Positions 11,124-20,599 of a DNA stretch of 64,000 nt are shown here, piece by piece. Made by a program: the position numbers and the translations under genes. Positions within the stretch are counted from its first letter, which is position 1, and each line of letters opens with the position of its first letter. The stretch lies in the NCBI GenBank assembly GCA_029204225.1, contig CM055095.1:73950501-74014500 (forward strand). Direction: 5' to 3'. The notes below the pieces were generated by a model. That model was not told the DNA's origin and did no database searches. It worked only from the letters and a program-made list of their open reading frames with translations. Source of the DNA: Diphasiastrum complanatum (lineage: Eukaryota; Streptophyta; Lycopodiopsida; Lycopodiales; Lycopodiaceae).

Positions 11124-11875
11124 ATGGCAACCTCAAGTGGCTTCATGTTGGAAGGCAATGATAGGCTTACCTCAACAAATTATTCTACCTGGAAGGTGAG
11201 GATCGAATCTTTGCTTGAGATGAATGATTTGATGGATATTGTTATAGGTGTGGAGGAGAGACCTTTGGAACCACAAGATCAATTGAGGCATGACAAGAGA
11301 GCAAAGAAAGATTTACATGTGATCAAGATAAATGTGACTAATGAACTTCTCAAGGAAGATAGTGTACTTCATCAAGTGAGGCTTGGAAAACTTTGAAGAA
11401 GCTTTTTGAGTCCAAGTCTACATCAAGGATAATACCCCTTAAGAGGCAAATCTTTCAATGTATGCAAAAGAAGGATGAAAGTGCTCATACTTTTGTTCTA
11501 AGGGTTAAGGCATTCAATGATGAGCTAGCATGTATTGATGAAAGCATTAAGGAGATAGAACTTTTTCAAGGTGTTCTTAATGGCTTATTGGATGATCATG
11601 CTAATCTTGTTCAAAGGTTTGCTATTCAAAAGACTTCGCCAAGTATAGTGGATTTTCAAGAGATCTTCGTGAATGAGGAGTTTAGGCTTCTATAAAGAGG
11701 AAGATCTACTTTCATTTCTCAAGTTGGAGAGGCGGAAGCTATATCCTCAAGGGGCAAGTTCAAGGGCAAAGGCAAAAGCAATTAGTCGTCTAAAGGGCAA
11801 GAACAAGGTGCGCCTTCTACTTTTGTTGGCAAGAAGAAAAATATATCAAAGTTAAAATGTTTTTATAGTGGAGTC
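11124..11875 (+). pseudogene. Copia family A gag, frameshifted and truncated
   Basis: Retrotransposon gag (UBN2/DUF4219 type), forming virus-like particles in intact elements. The start MATSSGFMLEG and the NYSTWKVRIESLLEM motif (xYxxWKxxM type) are typical. The frame breaks at about 11390, continues with KKLFESKSTSR...CIDESIKEIELFQGVLNGL, and shifts again near 11690. It ends at the first half of a CCHC zinc knuckle (KCFYSGV, with the second knuckle cysteine replaced), where the family B LTR begins at 11876. A homologous broken gag lies at 25204-25449. Protease and the rest of pol are missing on this strand, so the element is a relic. Confidence 0.8.
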
Positions 11876-12760
11876 TGTAGGAAAAATAGTAATTATTCTT
11901 CCACAAAGAACATGATGAAAGTTTGAATAAATCAAACTAATATCAGTTTCTTCAATTGAGGAAGTAAGAGACAACTTAAGACAATTTAGATAATATGAAA
12001 TTGATCCAAAGCGGATTTTTATTTGAATCTGATTTATCAATATACATCTCTTGCTGTCTTATCTCGATGTTGTGTCTATGATTGAGTGAGTGTGTTACAA
12101 CGAGTAGTGCACATGTATTAATATTGCTATAGGACAGGTCTTTTGACCTTTTATTTACAGGTCTTTTGGCCATTTAATGTTGTAACAGTAGATATCTAAC
12201 CGTTTACGATGGTTGATATTCAAATAGATGTTCTATTTCAAGGTCAAATAATTTCTGTTCACAAATTATTTGCGACAGTCTATCTCTTCATCTCAGCTTT
12301 GTGTTTCGTGAATTGTTCATGACACTTGTCTCTTCACAACATTTTTTTTTTTCGCAAATTGTTCACGATAGATGACAATTCTTGAGTTTGAAAACGAAAT
12401 CTAGCATACTTCACGAACTGTTCACGACAATTTTGCGATAGGTGAGCTTGAAGAATAGTCCAGAAGATTTCGTGAATTATTCGCGACAATTTTGCGACAT
12501 CTGAAGTTTGAACAAGAAACGGAATATGTCGCGACAAGATTCTGTTAGCGAATCTTTCAAGCTTCAACAAGAAAGCCACGGGCTTCTACAGGTAACTGTT
12601 TCGCGAAACTTTTGAGTTGACTGCAAGACAAAGTTCGTGAATCCTTCGAGGTTGATCACGAATAAAAATGTTTTGAGTTACCGTTCGTTTCTTATCCTTT
12701 GTCAAGTAAACTACGCGCTTTGTTAGTAGAATCAAGATTTGATTGATCAGTTGTTCTACA
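11876..12760 (-). mobile_element. Copia family B 3' LTR, minus strand
   Basis: Read on the minus strand this starts TGTAGAACAACTGATC at 12760, just after the purine tract GAGAGGGAGC, and ends CCTACA at 11876. It is 885 bp and matches the plus-strand LTR at 51530-52475. The U3 half is studded with TTCGCGA-type palindromes. Its inner border with the RNase H tail confirms it as the 3' LTR. Its outer end cuts the family A gag, so it lies within or is joined to that element. Confidence 0.85.
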
Positions 12761-12780
12761 GCTCCCTCTCAAAGTGGGCA

Positions 12781-13803
12781 GTTGGATTAACCCCAATCTT
12801 CTTCACTGCTTTCGAACAAAGCATTACTGAGTGACTTCGTAAAGATATCAGCTGTCATTTCCTCTATAGGTATGAAGACTGTCTTCAGTATCTTCTTCTC
12901 GACTAAATCCCGAATCACATGATATTTGATAGCTATGTGCTTCGTTTTTGAGTGAAATACAAGATCTTTCGTAAGATAGATTGCTGAAAGCGATGAGGCA
13001 AAACGAGGCATGGACATTAGAGCCACTACCAGAAAACAAAAAAATAGTCGACTGTATCCATGAACAAGACATAATATTCAGAAATAGATTCATCAAATCC
13101 TTCCAAGGTCTATTTAATCCAGATCAGCTCGTTTGCCATCTTGGCTACTGTTACATATTCCTCTTCACATGAAGATTGAGCTACTATTGTTTGCTTCTTG
13201 CTTATCCAGACTATAGCTGCGCCAGATGCTAGAGTACAACCTCAACTTCGTATATTGCCTTTCAAAGTGTCATTGTCGCATCTTTTGCCAATAAGGTTCT
13301 TGTTGTGTGAAATGACCTGGGTGGTGTTCGAAGAAAATAACTGAGCTGTTTTTCTTTAGAAATTGTATTTTTTGCACCAAAATTTTGCAAGGAAACAAAC
13401 AAATTTTTAATCTTTTGCACAAATGTATTCAGGTCTTTGTCGTCCCACTGTATAAAAGTTAATTGGTTTCCCAAAAACATGATCTGATTACGAGATCGAG
13501 TCTCATTCTTGGTTTGCAAATCTTCTCATAAATCTTTTGCGTTCGAAATTGATGTAAGATCTAGCATTATATTGTCATGCACTGAAGACACAATAATTGC
13601 TATAGCTTTGTCATATTTTAAACTCCATTCTTGAAGTTCTTTGCGAGGAGTAGCTACTAGCTTCTCCTCAATTGGTTCTACCCATTGCCATAGACCTTCG
13701 CCCTTCAATAAGAGTGAAGTCTTTGATTTCTAAATCAAGTAGTTTGAACCTTCTGGGTCCAAGATCGTAGTGATCTTAGCCTGAATATTGATGATGGACG
13801 ACA
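12781..13803 (-). pseudogene. Copia family B gag and RNase H remnants, pol deleted
   Basis: On the minus strand gag starts at 13803 (MSSIINIQAKITTILDPEGS), has a stop, and continues through WQWVEP and a UBN2-like part (LFVSLQNFG) to about 13265. It is then joined directly to RNase H: a segment with AIVWISKKQTIVAQSSCEEEY at about 13250-13115, and the tail SAIYLTKDLVFHSKTKHIAIKYH...EEMTADIFTKSLSNALF at about 12990-12787. Protease, integrase and RT are absent, so more than 3 kb of coding sequence has been deleted. A short RT N-terminal piece lies in the opposite orientation at 12981-13060. The 5' LTR was not found. Confidence 0.75.
12981..13060 (+). pseudogene. Inverted scrap of copia RT N-terminus
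   Basis: The plus strand reads MRQNEAWTLEPLPENKKIVDC, matching the start of copia reverse transcriptase (KNxTWxLVPLPxxKKxIGCKW type). It sits antisense inside the family B remnant, implying a local inversion or a second insertion. Confidence 0.5.
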
Positions 13804-15119
13804 TCTTCTAATTTTCTCAAAAATTCATACACTATCTATTACATTTCTGTCTTTACATTATTTTCTTTGCATTATCTTTACTATTCAAACAATAATGTAA
13901 CTATTTACTTTACACTCTCATCTACTTTACACTTTCATTCACTTTACACTTTTTATTATTCCTCTTCACCGTCTTTCACAAAAACAAACAAAACAAAATT
14001 TATCTCCAAAAAAAAAAAAAACACAAAACAATTACCTCCAAAAGCTCCCAAAGCTTCAAAAGCACCAAAGCACCAAAAATCCAAGCTCCAAACGCATCAA
14101 ATGCACCAAAGATGCTCCAAACGCCACCAAAAGAGTGGGAAGAGAAACCGCGGATCGCGCAAAAATTCGAAATTCGCATAGACGTCAAATATCGACATCC
14201 CAAAACACATCAGAATCCGACGTCCATGTCCGTAACATGTCTAATTGAAAAAGTTTTTGGGACTCAAATCACTGACGTGGATGTCAAAATGCAACGAATG
14301 TGACGTCCACGTCGGATGCCAGCTATGTTATAAAATATTCCACGTCATATTCAGGTTGAAATATCAGATTCTGACATGTCGAAATCTGACGACAAGTTTA
14401 AAAATTGGTTGGTGCCACAGTTTCCCGATCATTGGGTGTCAAATTTGGGAATTTTTACTTGGACGTCGAAATCCGACGTGTCGAAATGCGAAAAATTTTA
14501 GAAATTCGTCGGACGCCCACATCGGAATCCCCGCAATATGTTATTGTGGATCCCTCAATGCATGCATTATGCCTATCAAAATTGATTATGTAGGCAAACA
14601 CAAAGTCTATTGTGTTGCAGAAGTGGAAGAGCAAATAGTCAGACAAAAACAAAAATAGCAAAACATTCCACATTGACACAAATATGAATGCAAAAACAAT
14701 AAAACATAATGGATTTAGATTTATGTATGAAAATACAAGTCAGATGAATGCTCGGAGCACTAGACAATTGTGGGCAAAACCACGATAAACTATGAGCTGA
14801 TTTTTGACAATCAATCTGATCGAAGGAATCGATGCGTAACACCATCTATAGTGTGTCTGTCTCTAAAAAATTACAATTATCATCCTTATAAAATTTACAC
14901 TTGTGTAGATATATGTACAAAAGTGGCATGGAACCGATGCACCATCTGAAAGTAGATCGTGGTTAATGTCATTGTCAAAGTAGTTGCACAGTACTTGAAG
15001 TACTAGAAGTGGGTGAGTGGTGTGAGCGTGAGAAAGCTTCAATTGTTCAGAGTCAAGCATGACACTATTGAGAGTTGATAGAGTCAAGACAATTGTCTCA
15101 ATAGGTCAACGATAGTTGA
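13804..15119. other. Non-coding interval with an ACGTC motif cluster
   Basis: No gene recognised. 13867-14100 is A/C-rich simple sequence (CAAAAACAAACAAAACAAAA type, then CCAAAGC repeats), which opens meaningless frames. 14180-14520 holds a cluster of ACGTC-type motifs: GACGTC at 14181, 14219, 14302 and 14462, GACGTG at 14274 and 14475, and CACGTC at 14309 and 14341. The cluster resembles enhancer arrays seen in LTRs, but no LTR ends were located around it. Confidence 0.4.
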
Positions 15120-15667
15120 TGTGAAGGATTTCAGATCATTGACGATCCAATCCACAAAAAAGATCTTGGGTTACAAAAGAAGCTACTCTGCCAATCAAAA
15201 CCAATGTAGAAAAATTAACATTTACACACAAAATGAGATGCAAACTCTAATAGAACCTTATCGAACATGAATCAAATGATAGAGTGATGTTGTTGTCCGT
15301 ACAAAACCAGCAATCTATTGTATTTCACACGCGTGGATCCAAAAATAACAATTATAGATCATTCTACACATAGAATTGCATGCAATCATAGATATAGTGC
15401 ACCAATGGATAGTAGAACCCAAGAGAACCATGTATAAGCATGAAATGAGATAGAGAAGAGAGAAGATATGTCTCTCCACGAGTTACATCCTTTTATAACA
15501 GGTCCAAACCCTATTTGGCCACTAACCCTACTATTTTTGGGTCTAGATTCAAAGTACCCAACATTCAAATTTGAGTCTACTCAAACTCGACTTCTAACTT
15601 TCCCACACTTTCAAAAAGTGTCTTTTCAAATGTAGCAAATATGATCAAACTAGTTGAACCTTTCACA
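15120..15667 (-). mobile_element. Copia family A 3' LTR, minus strand
   Basis: On the minus strand it begins TGTGAAAGG at 15667 after the purine tract GAAGAGAGAG, and ends CCTTCACA at 15120, 548 bp. Ends and purine tract match family A, but the interior differs from the 9953 and 22955 LTRs, so it is a sub-family. It matches the fragment at 9340-9520. CCACGCGTGTGAAA near 15332 is the counterpart of the CACACGTGTG palindrome in the other copies. Confidence 0.8.
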
Positions 15668-18390
15668 CTCTCTCTTCGACTAGTTTTAGCATAGAATTTG
15701 ATAACACTCCAAGTGAAGTCCTATGCTTCATAAACAAGTCCTTTCCCAATGCTTTGGTGAATATATCATCTACACATTCCCTTGAGGACACATGTTGAAG
15801 CTCCACCTCATTTGCAATGACTTGCTCCCTCACAAAATGGTATTGCACCTCAATATGACATGAAGAATGGCATAGAATGTAAATGAGATAATTCGTCCAT
15901 GTTATCAGCTTTGAACTCTGTGAAAAAATACAGCAAACAAATAATAGATGTGAGTGATATCCATTTGCTTTTTTGTATCCTCTCTTTTTGTCCTTTGTTG
16001 CCATGTATCCACCATGACATTCCATCAATGAGCCTCCATCTCCATCTTGCCACAAGAAACCATCAACTCTTGGAAATCCATGAGTAAGTGAGTACATCCA
16101 TGATACTAAAGCAACACCACATGACACCATAAACCAAACAAGTTTTACTAGTCCATCTTCAAGATCTACTTGACACAAGAAAATGACCATGAATTCACCA
16201 ATAATTGACAATCTCCAAACATTGGCACTAAGTAGCTCAACACTTGAGAACTTAGCCATGGATGAGTGATATAATGAACCTCCAATAGCTTCATTTCCAT
16301 CAAAACCAGCCAAGAATGCTATTACAAATCCAACATCAAAATGATGATTACCAATGTAGCTAGTTCTACCATATCTTGACAATTTGCACACATCCACATG
16401 AAATGCTCAAACATTAGATAGAACAAGTATAACTAGATTGAACAACACTTTCTTGCTGCTCCTTTGACCTAACTTGAGTCTTCAATAAGTTGCAAAAATA
16501 TATCCATAACAACTTTGCCAATTACCTCTCCTTTGATGCTCTTGACTAGCTCCAAATTACCAACTTCCTTTTTGCCTTTGTGAAGCCCTTTGAAATCAAC
16601 CTCTTGATCATCAATTTGATCATAAAAGTCATTGAAAAAAATTTGTTTTCCAAATCCATTGCTTGCTGGAAAAACATGAAAACATCCATCTACTTGCATA
16701 GCATCATCTACACAAGAAGATCCACCAAAAGATGTTTCATTCTTCATAAGAGCTTGATACTCAAGATCCATTGCTTGGATCCACTCCTCTCTTTCCTTGC
16801 TTCATCTACACTTTTAGGTTCATCAAAAGAGGTTAGGAAAGCAACATAATTTCCAGAAACTGCTTTCTTACCCTTTTCATCATATGTTTGCCTTGAATGT
16901 ACTTGTTTTTCCCTTGATGATCTCATTGGCTTTTGACTCAGTGAAGGTCCATCATCATCACCATCCAAAGTAGGATCCTTTACATCAACATCAAGAATGT
17001 TAGATCCATCCACACCTTTATCAATCAAGCTTGAAGACACTTTTGGAATGTTTCCCTCATCAAAGATGACATCTCTACCAACAATCACTTTGTTAGTAGA
17101 AGGAATGTAAACCTAGTGGGCTTTACTCACCTCACTATATCCAACAAAAATACCTCTTCTTGAAGATGGATCCTCCTTGGTCCTATCATCAAGAGTAATG
17201 TTGAAATATCATGTGCATCCAAAGGTTCTTAGAAATTAAGACTCGGCCTCCTCTTAAATAGCATCTCAATAGGTGTCCTTCCATCCAAATAGCACCCGGC
17301 CACCTATTGCACAAGAAATTGGCACACAACAAAGCTTGATCCCAAAATGGTTTATCAAGATTAGCACTTAACCTCATGGCTTTAGCAATTTCACATAAAG
17401 TCCTATTCTTCCTTTCAGCCACTCCATTTTGTTGTGGGGTCCTTGATGTTGTATACTCCCTCTTGTTCCCATGCTCATCACAAAAGGCGTTGAACTTGGT
17501 AGATATGTACTCACCCCATTGTCACTCCTTAAGAACTTGATCTTTGTGGAAAATTGGTTCTCCCTTGCATTCTTGAACTTGATAGAGACATCATACACTT
17601 CATCCTTGCTGTTTAGTATATAGATCCAACAAAATCTACTAGAATCATCAATGAAAGTTACATATATCTTAGCTCCACTATTGCTAGTTGTAGTAATTCC
17701 ATGAATATCCGAATGTACAAGTTGAAAAGGCTTTGTATATCTAGATGTAGAAGTATATAGTAGCCTATGTGACTTTGACAAAGCACAAGACTCACAAACA
17801 TGTTTGATGACACTTAAGGATCTTGGAAGACCTACCACAACCTCCTTTCTAGACATTACCTCCAATGACTTGAAGTTGAGGCGTCTCATCCTTTTATGCC
17901 AAACCTCTCGAATAGGTATATGCTCCCTTACAACACATCCAGCTTGGTTAGCAATAACACAAGCATCTAGTTTGAACAATGTCCCTTGTCTTTTATCTTT
18001 TCCAATCAAGACGTCCTTCTTTTTATCATACAAGCATCTCCATCAGACTCAACCTTGAGGCCTTTACTTAGCATTTGACTCACTAAGCAAATTCTTGGTA
18101 ATAGATGGAATAGACAAGACATCCTCCAAATGAACATTCCTATTTGTAAAGAGAAAAATAGGAATTGTTCCAATCCCTTTGATTGCACACTCACCATCAT
18201 TGGCCATGTAGATCACCCTCTTGTCATCTCCATATGCAAACAAAGAAGTGAAATACTCTTTGTGAAAAGTCATGTGTGAACTTGCTCCACTATCAATCCA
18301 CCAAGGATCTAGATCTCCATCATTAGCAAGCATACATGAAGACATCACAAAAGCATCATCATTTAATAAACCTCGATAAAGATAAACAAA
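15668..18390 (-). pseudogene. Copia family A internal region: protease, integrase, RNase H tail; RT replaced
   Basis: Minus-strand order is as follows. A protease has WWIDSGASSHMT near 18310. A GAG-pre-integrase region carries WHKRMRRLNF and CESCALSK. The integrase core has HSDIHG, YVTFIDDSSRF and LRSDNG, then a frameshift near 17510. NGVAERKNRTL and FWDQALLCANFLCNRWP follow at 17430-17290. The C-terminal linker (VGRDVIFDEG, RSSREKQ) reaches RT at LEYQALMKNET (about 16740). RT should continue with WxLVPLP there, but an unrelated sequence runs for about 880 bp and rejoins a canonical RNase H tail at HIEVQYHFVREQV (15857), ending DDIFTKALGKDLF and SMLKLVEE. The replacement also occurs in the 22 kb copy. 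Gag and the 5' LTR are missing. Confidence 0.8.
15858..16740 (-). other. Sequence replacing RT in family A
   Basis: About 880 bp between LEYQALMKNET and HIEVQYHF. It has no copia RT motif (no YVDD, no AFLNG). It reads for long stretches, including a 244-codon frame at 16397-15663 that runs into the RNase H tail, with hydrophobic stretches such as VIAFLAGFDG. The plus-strand relative at about 22165-22760 shares NLELVKSIKG, FEDSSKVKGAAKK (one residue a stop in this copy), CKLSRYG and LWQDGDGGS. I do not recognise the sequence. It may be captured host sequence. Confidence 0.55.
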
Positions 18391-18476
18391 AGTTGACTAA
18401 TAGTCTAGCATATAGCTAATTAAGTTGGTAACAATTTAAAGTACGTCGTGAACAATAACATCATTGATTTCTAACA
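18391..18476 (-). mobile_element. Start of copia family C 3' LTR, truncated
   Basis: Minus strand TGTTAGAAATC begins at 18476, directly after GAGGGAGAG and the RNase H tail. Only about 85 bp can be followed before the family A sequence takes over, so the LTR is cut. The exact junction is uncertain. Confidence 0.5.
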
Positions 18477-19835
18477 CTCTCCCTCAATGATAGAATTACA
18501 CTCTTCTATTCCTAATAGATTGCAAAATTTTTCAAATTTATATCTACATAATGACTTGGTAAAAATATTTGTCACTTGATTTTCAGATTTACAGGGAAAC
18601 AAGATCAATGGCTCCATCAAAAAATTTCTTTCAAACAAAGTGATAGTGTATTTCGATGTGCTTAGTTCGAGCATGTAAAACTGGATTTTTGGCAACGTGA
18701 ATGCAGCTTTGGTTGTCACAAGATATAGTAGTCGCATCCACCTATGGTTGACCTAAATCAACAAGCACTCTTTGTAACCATACTACTTCTTGTGTAGCAT
18801 TGTTGAGTGCACGATATTCAACTTCTGTTGAAGATAAGCTAATGTCGTTGCTTTTTGTTGTTCCATGCAATTGTACCATAATTAAATGTATGACCACTGG
18901 TAGATCTTCCTTCATCAATATTATCTTTGTATAACCTACCAACATTAGCACTTCAGGCTGATCATACTTCAAACCAAAATTCAATGTCCCTCGAATGTAT
19001 TTGAGAATACGTTTAGCAAACTTCCAGTGTGCTTGACTAGGATCTTGCATAAATTGACTTACAACACCAACAACATAAAAATTTCAAGTCATGTGTGTGT
19101 CAAATAAATCAAACTACCCACCGGCTACTTGTATAGATAAGCATCCACTGTTTCATATTCATCATATGCAGTAAGCCTCATGTTGACATCCATCAGTGTG
19201 CTCAAAGACTTACAATTTTGCATATTAAACTTGTAAAGCAAATATCGTGCATATTTATTTTGTGTAAAAAAGACAACGTCTTCTTTTTGCCATATTTCAA
19301 TGCCAAGACAATAGTGCATCAATCCTAGATCGCTCATGTCAAAAGCATTGGAAAGATCTGATTTGTTTTCATCAATTAAGCTCTCATTGCTTCTTGTAAT
19401 AATCAAATCATCCACGTACAAAACAATGAACACTATATTTGAATCTTGCCTTAGAATGTAAATATTAGGACCAACATTACTCTTTACCATTCCCCTTTGT
19501 TTGAAGTGTTCATCAATGCAAGAGTACCATGTCCGTGGTGCTTGCTTCGATTTATAAATAGCTTTTTTGAGCTTACAAACAAGATGCTCTCTACCTGGCT
19601 CAGCAAATCCTTGAGATTGTACTAAATACACCTCTTCATCTAGCACTCCATTAAGAAAAGCCAATTTAACGTCCATTTGCTGGATCTTCCAACCATGGAA
19701 AGCATAAATAGCAATGATAGAATGTATAGTTACCATCTTAGCTATGGATGCGAAGGTTTTCTCAAAATCAATACCTTCCTGCTGCTCAAATCCTCTCACA
19801 ACTTGTTTTGTACTTGTTGAGTTGCCCATTCGCTG
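18477..19835 (-). pseudogene. Copia family C RT and RNase H
   Basis: The minus strand carries a long RT frame (19829-19125): VVRGFEQQEGIDFEKTFASIAKM, QQMDVKLAFLNGVLDEEVY, KQAPRTWY, and the catalytic YVDDLIITR. The 19050-18742 frame has a connection and RNase H with ILKYIRGTLNFGL and STEVEYRALNNATQEVVWL; 18737-18480 gives the tail QVTNIFTKSLCRYKFEKFCNLLGI. Stops and frameshifts separate the frames. The 5' side is cut within RT at about 19835, where a truncated family A LTR starts in the opposite orientation, so everything upstream of RT is lost. Confidence 0.8.
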
Positions 19836-20323
19836 AGTTTGGACCCATTCTAATTGGTTAAATTTAATACATTGCATTTAGACTAGAATTTCTAGGTTAT
19901 TGGTGACTTACCAAAAAATTATCATTTAGGGCAAGTTTAGGGAAATTGGCCAAATGACATTTTGGTAGCTATAAATAGTAGTACCTATGTGAAAAACATA
20001 TCATTGTATTCTTATTTTGTATGGAGAATTCATCTCTTGAGTTTCTGTATTCATCTCATTGGGTTGTCTCTTGATATCTTGATTTTCTGTGTAGAATGTT
20101 GATTTATGGTTGATATAGGTTCCACACATGTGAAGGATAGCTTGTTGCTATTGTTGTATGGACATGGATAGTACCATACTGTATTTTCATGTTCATGATC
20201 AGATCTTGGTGCTTTATGCAATTCTAGCATGCTAATCTTGATGAATTCTATCTTGTAACTAAATCCACCAAATTGGCTCAAGATCTAAGATCCATTAGTT
20301 TGTTTTGGATCTGTAATTTCACA
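19836..20323 (+). mobile_element. Copia family A 5' LTR, 5'-truncated
   Basis: This aligns with the LTRs at 9953 and 22955 from the block TTTGGACCCATTCTAATTGG to the end TTTCACA at 20323. About 120 bp of the start is missing, replaced by the family C RT junction. It contains CCACACATGTGAAGG and CTATAAATAG like its relatives. A primer-binding site follows immediately. Confidence 0.8.
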
Positions 20324-20335
20324 TGATATCAGAGC
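20324..20335 (+). other. Primer-binding site, family A copy 2
   Basis: TGATATCAGAGC follows the LTR end directly, one mismatch from TGGTATCAGAGC. About 250 bp of leader after it aligns with the leader at 10563-10830. Confidence 0.75.
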
Positions 20336-20599
20336 AGGTTGCAGGCCAAAGTTGGTGTTTATGCAAAATCTAGTGGTGGATTTGAGGTCGCCATAAATTC
20401 TATGTGAATTTGGAGGTGTTGCTAATTCAAATCTTGCATTTTCAAGTATAGAAAGTGGATCTTTGTGGTTTAATCATCATTTTAGGTCAAATAGCTTGTG
20501 GATAGACAGTTTTTGAAACCACTTACTAGAATGAGGAGACAAAAATTGCTCATGATTGTGGATGGTACATCCGATTAGATGAGATGTCTAGATTCTAGC

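Noticed and set aside
15668-18390. An autonomous copia element
   Set aside because: RT is absent, integrase is frameshifted, and gag and the 5' LTR are missing.
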